DNA of 64,000 bases from Occultella kanbiaonis (GCF_009708215.1 NZ_CP046175.1:2232001-2296000), one strand, 5' to 3'. Counted from the first letter of the stretch, positions 12,561 to 22,572 are shown. Made by a program: numbers and translations. The notes: generated by a model not told the origin, from the letters alone.

Positions 12561-14293
12561 TCGAGGAGATCCGCATTGAGAACCTCGGTGTGATCGTGTC
12601 CGCCCGGATCGAGCTCTCCCCGGGACTGACCGTCATCACCGGGGAGACCGGCGCCGGCAAGACGATGGTGCTGACCGGGCTCGACCTGCTGCTCGGCGGC
12701 AAGGCCGACGCCGGCGCGGTACGGCCCGGCGCCGACACCGCCTCCGTGGAGGGCCGGCTCGTGCCCCCGAGTGGACACCCGGCGCTCGACCTCGCTGCCG
12801 ACGCCGGTGCCCTGCTCGACGACGACGCCCTGATCGTGCTGCGGACGGTGGCCGCTGCCGGACGTTCTCGTGCGCACCTCGGTGGCCGCACCGTCCCGCA
12901 GGGCATTCTCGCGGACGTGGGCGCCGAGCTGGTGACCGTGCACGGGCAGAGCGACCAGCTGCGCCTGCGGTCCAGCGCCCACCAGCGCCAGGCCCTCGAC
13001 GCGTTCGCGGGCCCCGAGCACCTCGACACCCTGACGACATTCACCCAGGCCCACGGCCGCCGTCGGGCACTGGAGCACGAGCTCGCCGCGTGGGACGCCG
13101 AGGTCGAGGACCGCCGCGCCGAACTGGCCAGGCTCGAACGCGACCTGGAACGCATCGACGCCCTCGAACCCGTGCCCGGCGAGCTCGCCACACTCCGGGA
13201 CGAGGCCGAACGGCTCGGCAACGTGGAGGAGCTACGGCTTGCCGCGGAGCAGGCGCACGCAGCACTGGCCGGCACCGAGGACACCCTGGACGCGCCGAAC
13301 GCCGTCGCCCTGACCGAGGCGGCACGCCGAGCCCTCGCAGCCGCGGAGGGCTTCGACGCCTCGCTGGCGGACTGGTCCGCCCGACTGGCCCAGATGTCCT
13401 ACCAGCTCAGCGACCTCGTCACCGAGATCAGCAGCTACGCCAGCGCCCTCGAGGCGGACCCGGATCGGCTCGAACAGCTTCACAACCGGCGTTCCGCCCT
13501 CGGCGAACTGACCCGCGCCTACGCCGACCCGGGCGACGACGACCCCCTCGCCGCCGTGCTCGCCCACGCCGCCGCGGCCCGGGTGCGCATCGGGGAACTC
13601 ACGGCACCGGGGGCCGGCCGGGACGCCCTCGAGGCCAGGGCCGCCGAGGCCACCGAGGCCGAGTCGGCGGCCGCCGCGGCCCTGACCGCCGGGCGTCAGG
13701 ACGCGGCGGCCCGGATGGCCAGTGCCGTGAACGCCGAGCTCGCCGGGCTCGCCATGGGTGGCGCGAGCATCGAGGTGGTCCTGACCCCGCGTGCGGAGCT
13801 CGCCGGGTGGGGCGCCGAGGACGTCGAACTGCTCCTGGTCGCCCACCGGGGAGCGCCCTCGCGCCCGCTCGCCAAGGGTGCCTCCGGCGGTGAGATGTCC
13901 CGCGTGATGCTGGCGATCGAGGTCGCGCTCGCCCGGGAGCAGGCGACCTCCACCGATCGCGCGTTGCCCACGTTCGTGTTCGACGAGGTGGACGCCGGCG
14001 TCGGTGGACGGGCCGCCGTCGAGGTGGGTCGCCGGCTGGCCGAACTGGCCCGCCACACCCAGGTGATCATCGTCACCCACCTGGCTCAGGTCGCCGCCTA
14101 CGCGGACCGGCACGTGGTGGTCACCAAGACCACGCACGACGGTGCGGATGCGGTGACGAACAGCGACATCCGCGAGGTGCTGGGCGCCGAGCGCGAAGCC
14201 GAACTGGCCCGCATGCTCAGTGGCGACGCGGACTCCGACACCGCCATGCGGCATGCCGCAGAACTCCTCGAACGAACGGGCGTGGGACCATAG
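12557..14293 (+). CDS. recN: DNA repair protein RecN
   Basis: 578 residues. An SMC-like ATPase that acts early at DNA double-strand breaks. The start ATG at 12557 overlaps the nadK stop and is followed at once by the RecN N-terminus (IEEIRIENLGVI); the frame is open further upstream inside nadK but that is a shadow. Walker A is GETGAGKT, followed by the VTVHGQSDQLRL segment, a Glu/Ala-rich coiled coil (about residues 180-420), the signature GASGGEMSRVML and Walker B TFVFDEVDAGVGG. Length is normal for the family. The same nadK-recN-steA order is found in M. tuberculosis. Confidence 0.95.
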   Translation: MIEEIRIENLGVIVSARIELSPGLTVITGETGAGKTMVLTGLDLLLGGKADAGAVRPGADTASVEGRLVPPSGHPALDLAADAGALLDDDALIVLRTVAAAGRSRAHLGGRTVPQGILADVGAELVTVHGQSDQLRLRSSAHQRQALDAFAGPEHLDTLTTFTQAHGRRRALEHELAAWDAEVEDRRAELARLERDLERIDALEPVPGELATLRDEAERLGNVEELRLAAEQAHAALAGTEDTLDAPNAVALTEAARRALAAAEGFDASLADWSARLAQMSYQLSDLVTEISSYASALEADPDRLEQLHNRRSALGELTRAYADPGDDDPLAAVLAHAAAARVRIGELTAPGAGRDALEARAAEATEAESAAAAALTAGRQDAAARMASAVNAELAGLAMGGASIEVVLTPRAELAGWGAEDVELLLVAHRGAPSRPLAKGASGGEMSRVMLAIEVALAREQATSTDRALPTFVFDEVDAGVGGRAAVEVGRRLAELARHTQVIIVTHLAQVAAYADRHVVVTKTTHDGADAVTNSDIREVLGAEREAELARMLSGDADSDTAMRHAAELLERTGVGP

Positions 14294-14298
14294 ACTCG

Positions 14299-15486
14299 AT
14301 GAGATCCCTGCTCCGACGCCGATCGAGTGACGCCAACGCTCCCTCCGATGCGCTCCACCATGTCCGCGTGGACCCGCGCACCAAGTCGTTGACGAAGCGC
14401 CTGCGGGCGGGCGAGGTCGCCGTCATCGACCACGAGGACATCGACAGGGTCTCCGCGGAGGCCCTGGTCGCGGTGAAGCCGACCGCCGTGCTGAACGCCG
14501 CGAAGTCCACCTCCGGGCGCTATCCGAACCTCGGCCCGCAGATCCTCGTCGACGCGGGAATCCCGCTGATCGACGACCTCGGCCCGGACGTGATGACCCT
14601 CAAGGAGGGCACCACCATCCGGTTCGACGGCGGCACCGTCTTCGACGCGGCCGGTTCGGTGGTCGCCGAGGGCACCCGCCAGGACGACGCGAGCGTCGCG
14701 GCCGCGATGGAGGACGCCCGGGCAGGCCTGTCGGTGCAGCTCGAGGCGTTCGCCGCGAACACCATGGACTACATGAAGCGGGAGCGAGAGCTCCTGCTCG
14801 ACGGCGTCGGCGTGCCGAGGATCACCACCAAGATCGAGGGCCGGCACGTGCTGATCGTGGTCCGCGGGTACTCCTACAAGGAGGACCTGGCCATGCTGCG
14901 CTCGTACGTGCGCGAGTACCGGCCGATCCTCATCGGCGTGGACGGCGGCGCCGACGCCATCATCGAGGACGGGCTCAAACCCGACCTGATCGTCGGGGAC
15001 ATGGACTCCGTCTCGGACAAGACCCTGCGCAGCGGTGCCGAGGTCGTGGTGCACGCCTACCGCGACGGTCGCGCACCCGGACTGGAACGCGTGGAGCAGC
15101 TCGACGTCCCCCACGTGGTGTTCCCGGCCACCGGCACGTCCGAGGACATCGCGATGCTCCTCGCCGACGACAAGGGTGCCGCGCTGATCGTGGCCGTCGG
15201 CACCCACGAGACCCTCGTGGAGTTCCTCGACAAGGGACGCTCCGGGATGGCCTCGACGTTCCTGACCCGGCTGCGGGTCGGCGGGAAGCTCATCGACGCC
15301 AAGGGTGTCTCCCGCCTGTACCGGCACCGCATCTCCAACTGGCAGGTCACCGGCCTGATCCTGGCCGGCCTCGCGGCACTGATCGCCGCGCTGGCCTCCA
15401 CGCCGGCCGGCCAGGCGTTCTTCGGGATCCTGCTGGCCCGGTTCGACGACATCTGGTCCTGGATCCGGGGCCTGTTCGGCGGCTAG
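14299..15486 (+). CDS. steA: SteA-like cytokinetic-ring protein with TPK-like domain
   Basis: 395 residues. The middle region carries a thiamine-pyrophosphokinase-like fold signature (GVDGGAD...KPDLIVGDMDSVSD), and a single hydrophobic segment near residues 350-370 (LILAGLAALIAALAS) anchors the C-terminus in the membrane. This architecture and its place after recN match Rv1697/SteA. In Corynebacterium SteA forms a complex with SteB that controls the peptidoglycan hydrolase RipA at division. Thiamine phosphorylation is unlikely to be its role. It starts five bases after the recN stop without an obvious Shine-Dalgarno sequence. Confidence 0.88.
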   Translation: MRSLLRRRSSDANAPSDALHHVRVDPRTKSLTKRLRAGEVAVIDHEDIDRVSAEALVAVKPTAVLNAAKSTSGRYPNLGPQILVDAGIPLIDDLGPDVMTLKEGTTIRFDGGTVFDAAGSVVAEGTRQDDASVAAAMEDARAGLSVQLEAFAANTMDYMKRERELLLDGVGVPRITTKIEGRHVLIVVRGYSYKEDLAMLRSYVREYRPILIGVDGGADAIIEDGLKPDLIVGDMDSVSDKTLRSGAEVVVHAYRDGRAPGLERVEQLDVPHVVFPATGTSEDIAMLLADDKGAALIVAVGTHETLVEFLDKGRSGMASTFLTRLRVGGKLIDAKGVSRLYRHRISNWQVTGLILAGLAALIAALASTPAGQAFFGILLARFDDIWSWIRGLFGG

Positions 15487-15543
15487 TACGCCGTCCCGCC
15501 GCCCCACCTGCCCCGGCCGAAGACCGAGAAGGAAAACCCACAC

Positions 15544-16611
15544 GTGATCGACTTCCGCTACCACATCGTCTCCCTGATCTCGGTGTTCCTCGCGCTCGCC
15601 GTCGGCATCGTGCTCGGCGCCGGGCCGCTGCGCGACTACATCGCCGACGAGCTGACCGGTCAGGTGGAACTGCTGCGCGACGAGAAGGATGCGCTGCGCG
15701 CCGAACTCGACGTGGCCGAGATGAACCTGCAGCGCCGCTCGGAGTTCATCTCCGCGTCCGCCCCGGCCCTGCTCGGCGGCGTCCTCGAGGACCGGTCCGT
15801 GGCCGTCGTGGAACTGCCGGGTGCGAACCCGGAGGTGACCGAGGCCGTGATGACCCGCCTGGAGCAGTCCGGCGCCACCGTGACCGCCCGGGTGATGGTC
15901 GGCGAGAACTGGGCCGACCCCACCGAGCGCGCGTTCCGCTCCGGGATCGCCCAGAGCCTTGTCGGTTACCTCAACCCCGCACCCGCCGCCGACGCCAGCA
16001 CCGAGACCATCCTCGGTCAGGCGCTTGGCCAGGCCCTGACGCTGCGGGACCCGGCGAACCTCGAGGCCAGGTCCGCCGAGGCCGAGAACCTCTACGAACT
16101 CCTGATCAGCAGCGAGCTGATCACCGAGGTGAGCGCGCCAACGGCGCCGGCGTACGCCACCGTCGTGATCGCGCCGGAACTGGTCGAGGAACCGGCCGAC
16201 GAGGCGGCGGTCACCGAGCTGACCGAGGCCAACGTCGCCTACACGGGTCTCGCCGTCGAGCTCGCCGGTTCCGGCGAGGCATCCGTGCTCGCCGGCGGGG
16301 ACGCCGTCCAGGGCGACCTGGTCCGAGCAGTGCGCGCGGACGAGGCGGCCGCCTCGGCCGTGACCACGGTGGACGGTGTCGGCACCATCACCGGACAGGT
16401 GACCGTGCCGCTCGCGGTCGCCGCGACCACGGGCGGAGCGCCCGCGAGCTATGGCTTCGCCGAGGGCGTCACCGCGGTCATCCCGGAGCCGACGACCCTG
16501 ACCCCGCCCGACCCGGCGACGTTCGCCCCCGGCCCCGTGGACGCCCCGGCCGGCTCCGACGACACCGGCGACGCGGAGCCGACCGACGACGCCACGGACG
16601 GCGAGGGATGA
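15544..16611 (+). CDS. steB: SteB / MctB-like membrane-anchored coiled-coil protein
   Basis: 355 residues. An N-terminal transmembrane helix (about residues 6-27, VSLISVFLALAVGIVLGAG) leads into a coiled coil (QVELLRDEKDALRAELD...) and an Ala/Val-rich extracytoplasmic domain, ending in a Pro/Asp/Thr-rich tail. This is the DUF3186 family, represented by Rv1698 (first called a copper-transport/channel protein, MctB) and SteB. With steA directly upstream the division role is the better guess. GTG start, with AAGGAAAA upstream; the stop overlaps the next ATG. Confidence 0.85.
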   Translation: MIDFRYHIVSLISVFLALAVGIVLGAGPLRDYIADELTGQVELLRDEKDALRAELDVAEMNLQRRSEFISASAPALLGGVLEDRSVAVVELPGANPEVTEAVMTRLEQSGATVTARVMVGENWADPTERAFRSGIAQSLVGYLNPAPAADASTETILGQALGQALTLRDPANLEARSAEAENLYELLISSELITEVSAPTAPAYATVVIAPELVEEPADEAAVTELTEANVAYTGLAVELAGSGEASVLAGGDAVQGDLVRAVRADEAAASAVTTVDGVGTITGQVTVPLAVAATTGGAPASYGFAEGVTAVIPEPTTLTPPDPATFAPGPVDAPAGSDDTGDAEPTDDATDGEG

Positions 16612-17471
16612 GCCGGCTGGCCGCGGCGCTCCTCGGCGGCGGCCTGACCGTGGCCGCGTCGGTCCTGCTGCGTGAGGCCGCCCCCGGCGGTGCGGCGCGT
16701 TGGCAGCGGAGCAACTACCGCGGCAACACGGTCAGCCTGCTCGGCGGTGTGGCCACCGCCAAGGGGTCCGTAGCGGCGGCGCTGGGCGCCGGCGGGCGGG
16801 CCGGTGCGGCCGGTGCCCTCGCCGCCGCCGTCGGTGGCGCCCTCGGGGCCGTCGACGACCTCGACCCGGGCGCTCCCGCCTCCAAGGGCCTGCGCGGTCA
16901 CCTGGGCGCCCTCGCCCGGGGTGAGGTGACCACCGGCGCCATCAAGCTCCTCGGCATCGGCGCGTCGGCCATGGTCGCCGCCGCCGTCGGCACCCGGATG
17001 GGTGAGCGCGCCGCGATCGACCCGGGTGAGACCGGGACGGCCGTCCGCTCGGCGGCCGCCCGCGGACTCGACGTGCTCACCTCGGGCGCCCTCGTGGCCG
17101 GCACCGCGAACCTCGTCAACCTGTTCGACCTGCGCCCCGGCCGGGGACTGAAGGCCGCGGGAGCGCTCGCCGCGCCGCTGGCCCTCGCGGGCGGGCCGGG
17201 CGCCCCGCTCGCGACCGGCGTGCTCGCCGTGATCGTGGCCTCCTGGTCCGACGACCTCGCCGAGCGGACCATGATGGGCGACACCGGCGCGAATGCGCTC
17301 GGTGCCCTGGTGGGCACCGCGTTCGCGCTGCATCCGAGTGCGCGCGTTCGCGGGATCGGCCTCGGTGCCGTGGTGGCGGCGACGCTGCTGAGCGAGCGGG
17401 TCAGCTTCTCGAAGGTCATCGAGGCGACCCCGGTGCTGCGCCGGGTGGACGGTTGGGGCCGGACGGCGTGA
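16608..17471 (+). CDS. MraY/WecA-like polyprenyl-phosphate sugar-1-phosphate transferase family protein
   Basis: 287 residues, almost entirely hydrophobic helices and Gly/Ala-rich. The motif order follows the MraY/WecA superfamily: an N-terminal NYRG segment, GAVDDL (the paired Asp motif), KGLRGHLGAL...TTGAIKLLG, NLVNLFDLRPGRGLK (the N-L-x-D motif) and MGDTGANALGALVG. The His-rich loop of true MraY (HHH) is not visible near the C-terminus (TPVLRRVDGWGR). At 287 residues it is shorter than MraY (about 320-370). It lies between steB and murJ with stop-start overlaps on both sides, so an envelope-precursor role or a degenerate regulatory role is likely. Substrate unknown. Confidence 0.72.
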   Translation: MSRLAAALLGGGLTVAASVLLREAAPGGAARWQRSNYRGNTVSLLGGVATAKGSVAAALGAGGRAGAAGALAAAVGGALGAVDDLDPGAPASKGLRGHLGALARGEVTTGAIKLLGIGASAMVAAAVGTRMGERAAIDPGETGTAVRSAAARGLDVLTSGALVAGTANLVNLFDLRPGRGLKAAGALAAPLALAGGPGAPLATGVLAVIVASWSDDLAERTMMGDTGANALGALVGTAFALHPSARVRGIGLGAVVAATLLSERVSFSKVIEATPVLRRVDGWGRTA

Positions 17472-19078
17472 GCTCACGCCGCCTGCTCGGTGGCGTCGCC
17501 GGGGCGGCGACCATGATCGCCGTCCTCACTGTCGCGTCCCGCCTGATCGGCTTCGGCCGCTGGTGGGTCCAGGCCAAGACCGTCGGTGCGACCGCCGTCG
17601 GCAACGCCTACGCCACCGCGAACACGGTCCCGAACGTGCTCTACGAGGTGGTCGCGGGCGGTGCGCTCGCCGGCGCCGTGATCCCGCTGCTCGCGGGACC
17701 GCTGGCCCGGAAGATCCAGGCCGACGTGGACCGGATCTCCTCGGCGCTGCTCACCTGGGCGATGCTCGCGCTGATCCCGATCGCGCTCGCGCTGACCCTG
17801 CTGGCCCGGCCGATCGCCGAGGCCCTGCCGCAGTCCGTCGGCGGGAACGCCGCCGCTCAGGAGGACCTGACCACCTTCTTCCTGATCGTCTTCGCACCGC
17901 AGGTCGTGTTGTACGGCATCGGGGTGGTGCTGACCGGTGTCCTGCAGGCGCACCGGCGCTTCCTGGCACCGGCGCTGGCGCCGCTGGTGTCCTCGACGGT
18001 CGTCATCCTCAGTTATGTCGCGTTCGGCGTGCTCGCGGACGGGATGCAGGACCAGCCGGGCCAGCTCTCGGACGCCGCGCTGGCCTGGCTCGCCTGGGGC
18101 ACCACGGCGGGGGTCGCCGTGCTGTCCCTGCCGCTGCTGATCCCGGTCCGCCGGTGTGGGGTCCGGCTGCGCCCGACGCTGCGGTTCCCGCCCGGGGTGG
18201 CCCGCCGGGCCGGCGCCCTCGCGCTCGCCGGCATCGGTTCCCTCGTGGCACAGCAGGTCAGCGTCCTGGCGGTCGTGCTGCTGGCCCGCAAGGGCGGCGC
18301 GGAGGGCACCATCAACGTGTTCCAGTGGACCCAGGCGGTCTACCTGCTGCCGTACGCGGTGCTCGCGATCCCGCTCGCCACCGCCGTGTTCCCTCGCCTC
18401 GCGGAGCTCGCCTCGAACGGGCACCGGGACCAGTTCGCCCGCACCGCCGACGGGTCGACCCGGGCGGTGCTGGCCGTCTCGATGCTCGGCATGGCTGCCC
18501 TGCTGGCCGTGGCCCCGGCGGCGGAGGCCGTCTTCGCTCTCGACAACGACACCGCCGGGATGACCATGGCGCTGACGCTCATGGCACCCGGCGTGGTCGG
18601 CCTGGCGATGATCTTCCACGTCGGCCGGGCCCTGTTCGCGCTCGACCGCCAGCGGGTGGCCGTGGCGGCGACGGCGGGCGGGTGGCTCGTGGTGACCGTC
18701 GCCTGCGCCGTCGGCGTCCGGGTGGTGGCGCCCGACGGCGGAGCACCCGCGGCGACGCTGGCGGTACTTGGCCTCGGGCACAGCATCGGGATGACCGTCG
18801 CCGGGCTGGCCCTGCTCGTCGCGTTCGCGCGGGCCCTGCCCGGCTCGGTGACGCGGGCGACTGCTCGGACGGTACTGGTCTGTGGTGGTGGCGCCGTGAT
18901 CGGCTCGTTGGTGGGCCGGTGGGCCACCGACGCGGTTCTCGACCTCGCCGGTCACTCCGGCCTCGCCGCCGTGATGGCCGGCCTGCTCGGCGCCATCCTC
19001 GCCGCGGCGGCCGTGTGCGGTGCGGTGTTCGCCGCGGACCGTGACATCCTGAGCATCCTGAGGAGGACCCGTGCCTGA
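17468..19078 (+). CDS. murJ: MurJ/MVN family lipid II flippase
   Basis: 536 residues with about 14 predicted hydrophobic segments. MurJ-type proteins of the MOP exporter superfamily flip lipid-linked peptidoglycan precursors. The N-terminal region (SRLIGFGRWWVQAKTVG, then AYATANTVPNVLYEVVAGGAL) matches the MurJ/MVN start, and the central Arg residues and paired 7-helix lobes are as expected. I place the start at GTG 17468, which overlaps the preceding stop (GTGA), rather than 15 bases earlier. Many actinobacteria have a second, larger MurJ with a kinase-like extension; this copy has none, so it may be a paralogue. Confidence 0.85.
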   Translation: MSSRRLLGGVAGAATMIAVLTVASRLIGFGRWWVQAKTVGATAVGNAYATANTVPNVLYEVVAGGALAGAVIPLLAGPLARKIQADVDRISSALLTWAMLALIPIALALTLLARPIAEALPQSVGGNAAAQEDLTTFFLIVFAPQVVLYGIGVVLTGVLQAHRRFLAPALAPLVSSTVVILSYVAFGVLADGMQDQPGQLSDAALAWLAWGTTAGVAVLSLPLLIPVRRCGVRLRPTLRFPPGVARRAGALALAGIGSLVAQQVSVLAVVLLARKGGAEGTINVFQWTQAVYLLPYAVLAIPLATAVFPRLAELASNGHRDQFARTADGSTRAVLAVSMLGMAALLAVAPAAEAVFALDNDTAGMTMALTLMAPGVVGLAMIFHVGRALFALDRQRVAVAATAGGWLVVTVACAVGVRVVAPDGGAPAATLAVLGLGHSIGMTVAGLALLVAFARALPGSVTRATARTVLVCGGGAVIGSLVGRWATDAVLDLAGHSGLAAVMAGLLGAILAAAAVCGAVFAADRDILSILRRTRA

Positions 19079-20183
19079 GCTTCGGATCGTGCAACTCACC
19101 GGCTCCAGCGACGGTGGGGTCGGCCGCCACGCCCGGGAGCTGGCGGAGCATCTCGCCCGCGAGCACCGGGTGATCCTGGCCGGACCGCCGGGCGTGATCG
19201 AGGCCGCCGCCGACGGGGTGCACACCCAGCAGGTGACGATCGCCGACCGCCCCCGGATGTCCGACGCGAACGCCGTCGCCCGGATCCGCAGCATCGCCCG
19301 GCGCGCGGACGTGGTGCACGCGCACGGCCTGCGGGCCGGGGCTCTCGCGGCGCTTGCCCTGACTCCTCCCGGGCACGGCCCGGACCGGACCGCGCTCGTG
19401 GTCACGCTGCACAACGCACCGGTGGGTGGCGTCGGGATGCGGACGGTGGCCGCGGGCCTGGAACGGCTCATCTTCGCCCGCGCCGACGCCGTCCTCGGCG
19501 TCAGCGGCGACCTCGTCGAACATGCCCGCCAGCTGGGCGCCAAGAACCCCGAGCGTGCCCTCGTGCCGGCGCCGGTGCGCGTCACCGGGTCGGCGGGGCA
19601 GAGCGGTGCGACGCCGTTGGACGCCTCCGGGCGGCGCCACCTCGGTATCTCGCCCGAGCACCGGATGGTGCTGACGGCCGCCCGGCTCGCTCCGCAGAAG
19701 GGTCTCGGCCTGCTCGCCGATGCCGCTGCGCTGCTCGCCGCCCGGGCCCCCGACGCCCGCTGGCTGGTGGCCGGTTCGGGGCCGCTGCTCGACGAGCTGG
19801 CCGATCAGGTGCTCGGGGAGGATCTCCCCGTGATCCTGCTCGGGTGGCGCGACGACCTGTCCACCCTGATGGCCACCGCGGACGTGGTGGTGAGCACCAG
19901 CGCGTGGGAGGGGCAGCCGTTGAACCTCCAGGAGGCGCTCGCCGCGGGCGCACCGATCGTCGCGACCGACGTGGGTGGCACCGCCGAGGTCACCGGCGAC
20001 GCGGCGGAGCTCGTGCCCTTCCCGGACGCGGACGCCATGGCGGCCAGGATCGCCGCCGTCCTGTCCGATCCGGAGCGCCAGCAGTCGATGCGTGCGGCCT
20101 CGCTGGCGCGGGCCGCCGGGCTGCCGACGGCGGCCGACTCGCTCGCTCAGGTGCTCAGGATCTACACAACGGTGATAGCGTAA
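19071..20183 (+). CDS. GT4-family glycosyltransferase
   Basis: 370 residues. A GT-B fold retaining glycosyltransferase: N-terminal acceptor domain with VVHAHGLRAG, then MVLTAARLAPQKGLGLL (the nucleotide-sugar domain start) and the EX7E motif in SAWEGQPLNLQEALAAGAPIVATDVGG. The GTG start overlaps the end of murJ by eight bases, so it belongs to the same operon. With the MraY-like protein and flippase next to it, transfer of a sugar to a lipid-linked or surface-glycan intermediate is a reasonable guess, but donor and acceptor are not readable from the sequence. Confidence 0.8.
   Translation: MPELRIVQLTGSSDGGVGRHARELAEHLAREHRVILAGPPGVIEAAADGVHTQQVTIADRPRMSDANAVARIRSIARRADVVHAHGLRAGALAALALTPPGHGPDRTALVVTLHNAPVGGVGMRTVAAGLERLIFARADAVLGVSGDLVEHARQLGAKNPERALVPAPVRVTGSAGQSGATPLDASGRRHLGISPEHRMVLTAARLAPQKGLGLLADAAALLAARAPDARWLVAGSGPLLDELADQVLGEDLPVILLGWRDDLSTLMATADVVVSTSAWEGQPLNLQEALAAGAPIVATDVGGTAEVTGDAAELVPFPDADAMAARIAAVLSDPERQQSMRAASLARAAGLPTAADSLAQVLRIYTTVIA
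20176..20181 (+). promoter_or_regulatory. -10-like TAGCGT before pyrG (possible leaderless start)
   Basis: TAGCGT ends eight bases before the pyrG GTG, and no Shine-Dalgarno sequence is present. A transcript started from this hexamer would begin at or next to the start codon. Confidence 0.4.
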
Positions 20184-20189
20184 AAGTCC

Positions 20190-21905
20190 GTGGTGAACTC
20201 TTCGGACCGGTACGCCGGCAACCTGGCCAACATCCCGCGTCATATCTTCGTGACGGGCGGTGTCGCCTCCTCGCTCGGCAAGGGTCTGACCGCCTCGAGC
20301 CTCGGCCATCTGCTCCGCGCTCGCGGGCTGCGGGTGACCATGCAGAAGCTCGACCCGTACATCAATGTGGACCCGGGCACGATGAACCCGTTCCAGCACG
20401 GTGAGGTGTTCGTCACAGAGGACGGCGCCGAGACGGATCTGGACATCGGCCACTACGAGCGCTTCCTCGACGTCAACCTGAACGCCGGGGCCAACGTCAC
20501 CACGGGCGTCGTCTACTCCACGGTGATCGCCAAGGAGCGCCGCGGTGAGTACCTCGGGGACACGGTCCAGGTGATCCCGCACATCACCGACGAGATCAAG
20601 CTCAGGATGCGCGCCCAGGCCACCCCCGCGGCCGGCGAGCAGGCACCGGACGTCATCATCACCGAGATCGGTGGCACTGTCGGCGACATCGAGTCCCAGC
20701 CGTTCCTCGAGGCGGCGCGCCAGGTCCGCCAGGACATCGGCCGCGACAACGTGTTCTTCGTGCACGTCTCACTGGTGCCGTACCTGGCCCCGAGCGGTGA
20801 GCTCAAGACCAAGCCCACCCAGCACTCCGTGGCCGCGCTGCGCAGCATCGGTATCCAGCCGGACGCGATCGTGTGCCGTGCCGACCGGGACATCCCCGAG
20901 TCCGTGAAGGGCAAGATCGCCGCGATGTGTGACGTGGACCGCGAGGCCGTCATCACGTGCGTCGACGCCCCGAGCATCTACGACATCCCCAAGGTGCTGC
21001 ACAGCGAGGGCCTGGACGCCTACGTGGTCCGCCGCCTGTCGATCCCGTTCCGGGACGTCGAGTGGGACTCCTGGCACGGTCTGCTCGACCGGGTGCACCA
21101 CCCGGCCGACGAGGTCGAGGTGGCCCTGGTCGGCAAGTACATCGACCTGCCGGACGCCTACCTGTCCGTCACCGAGGCGCTGCGCGCCGGTGGCTTCCAC
21201 GAGAACAGCCGGGTCAACATCCGCTGGGTCGCCTCCGACGACTGCGCCACCGAGGCGGGCGCCCGCAAGGCCCTCGCCGACGTCGACGCCGTGCTCATCC
21301 CCGGTGGTTTCGGCGTCCGTGGCATCGAGGGCAAGCTCGGGGCGCTGCGATGGGCCCGGGAGCAGCAGGTGCCCACGCTCGGGATCTGTCTCGGGCTGCA
21401 GTGCATGGTCATCGAGTACGCCCGTAACGTCCTCGGCCTCGAGCAGGCGTCTTCCACCGAGTTCGACCCGCAGACCCCGGACCCGGTCGTCGCGACCATG
21501 GAGGAACAGCTCGCGATCGTCGACGGCGGGGGAGACCTGGGCGGCACGATGCGCCTCGGCAGCTACGAGGCCGTGCTCACCCCCGGCTCCGTGGTGGCCG
21601 AGACCTACGGTGCGGAGCGCGTCTCCGAGCGGCACCGGCACCGCTACGAGGTGAACAACTCCTACCGCGACGTGCTCGCCGAGGCCGGACTGCAGATCAG
21701 CGGCCGGTCGCCGGACTCCTCGCTGGTGGAGTTCGTCGAACTCGGCCGCGAGCAGCACCCGTACTACGTCGCCACCCAGGCGCACCCGGAGTTCAAGTCC
21801 CGGCCGACCCGCGCCCACCCATTGTTCGTGGGGCTGATCGCGGCCGCGCTCGGCCGCCAGCGCGAGACCCGCCTCCTCGAGGTGGAACCGGCCCGCAATG
21901 CCTGA
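20190..21905 (+). CDS. pyrG: CTP synthase
   Basis: 571 residues. Converts UTP to CTP using glutamine-derived ammonia and ATP. The N-terminal amidoligase domain starts [21 protein letters not shown] and contains the [13 protein letters not shown] and [15 protein letters not shown] segments. The C-terminal class I glutamine amidotransferase domain has the nucleophile in [12 protein letters not shown] and the catalytic His-Pro-Glu near the end ([10 protein letters not shown]). Tandem GTG codons at 20190 and 20193 are both possible starts. Same position as Rv1699, before the NUDIX gene. Confidence 0.97.
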   Translation: MVNSSDRYAGNLANIPRHIFVTGGVASSLGKGLTASSLGHLLRARGLRVTMQKLDPYINVDPGTMNPFQHGEVFVTEDGAETDLDIGHYERFLDVNLNAGANVTTGVVYSTVIAKERRGEYLGDTVQVIPHITDEIKLRMRAQATPAAGEQAPDVIITEIGGTVGDIESQPFLEAARQVRQDIGRDNVFFVHVSLVPYLAPSGELKTKPTQHSVAALRSIGIQPDAIVCRADRDIPESVKGKIAAMCDVDREAVITCVDAPSIYDIPKVLHSEGLDAYVVRRLSIPFRDVEWDSWHGLLDRVHHPADEVEVALVGKYIDLPDAYLSVTEALRAGGFHENSRVNIRWVASDDCATEAGARKALADVDAVLIPGGFGVRGIEGKLGALRWAREQQVPTLGICLGLQCMVIEYARNVLGLEQASSTEFDPQTPDPVVATMEEQLAIVDGGGDLGGTMRLGSYEAVLTPGSVVAETYGAERVSERHRHRYEVNNSYRDVLAEAGLQISGRSPDSSLVEFVELGREQHPYYVATQAHPEFKSRPTRAHPLFVGLIAAALGRQRETRLLEVEPARNA

Positions 21906-22572
21906 CGGCGGCCCCGTGCCGGATGCTGTGCCGTCTGTGCCGGACGCCACGCCGATCGAGGGTCCGATCGCCGACGAGCGTGTTGACCTGCCGGTCACGG
22001 ACTCCCGCACCATCCACGCCGGCTACGTGTTCGACATCGTCGCCGAGACGGTCGACCTCGGCGCGGCCGGCACCGTGCACCGGGAGTTCATGAAGCACCC
22101 GGGCGCCGTGGCCGTGGTGGCCCTCGACGACGCCGAGCGGGTGCTGCTGCTACGCCAGTACCGGCACCCGGTCCGGTCCTACCTGTGGGAGGTCCCGGCG
22201 GGACTGCTCGACGTGGCGGACGAGCCGCTCGTGGACGCCGCCGCCCGGGAGCTGGCCGAGGAGGCGGACCTGCGCGCCGGCCGCTGGGACACGCTCGTGG
22301 ACTACTACACGAGCCCCGGCGGCTCCGACGAGGCCCTGCGGATCTTCCTCGCCCGGGACCTCGGCGAGCTTCCCGACGGCGACCGGTTCACCCGCGAGGG
22401 CGAGGAGGCCGGGATCCAGCTGCGCTGGGTGCCGCTCGCCGACGCCGTCGCCATGGTCATGGCCGGGGACCTGCACAACCCGAGTGCGGTCGCCGGGCTA
22501 CTGGCCCTGCAGGCGGCTCGCGCCACCGGCCTGAGCGGGCTCCGGCCCGCCGACGCTCCCTGGGTGCGCTGA
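21898..22572 (+). CDS. NUDIX hydrolase, ADP-ribose pyrophosphatase type
   Basis: 224 residues. Cleaves ADP-ribose or a related nucleoside diphosphate. After a disordered Pro/Asp-rich N-terminus (about 35 residues) the Nudix fold contains [10 protein letters not shown] followed by [11 protein letters not shown], the Nudix box in the spacing used by Rv1700-type enzymes, and then [16 protein letters not shown], the characteristic downstream segment of that subfamily. It overlaps pyrG by eight bases, as expected for an operon, and is the last gene of the plus-strand block. Convergent with ctaA, 15 bases away. Confidence 0.9.
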   Translation: MPDGGPVPDAVPSVPDATPIEGPIADERVDLPVTDSRTIHAGYVFDIVAETVDLGAAGTVHREFMKHPGAVAVVALDDAERVLLLRQYRHPVRSYLWEVPAGLLDVADEPLVDAAARELAEEADLRAGRWDTLVDYYTSPGGSDEALRIFLARDLGELPDGDRFTREGEEAGIQLRWVPLADAVAMVMAGDLHNPSAVAGLLALQAARATGLSGLRPADAPWVR

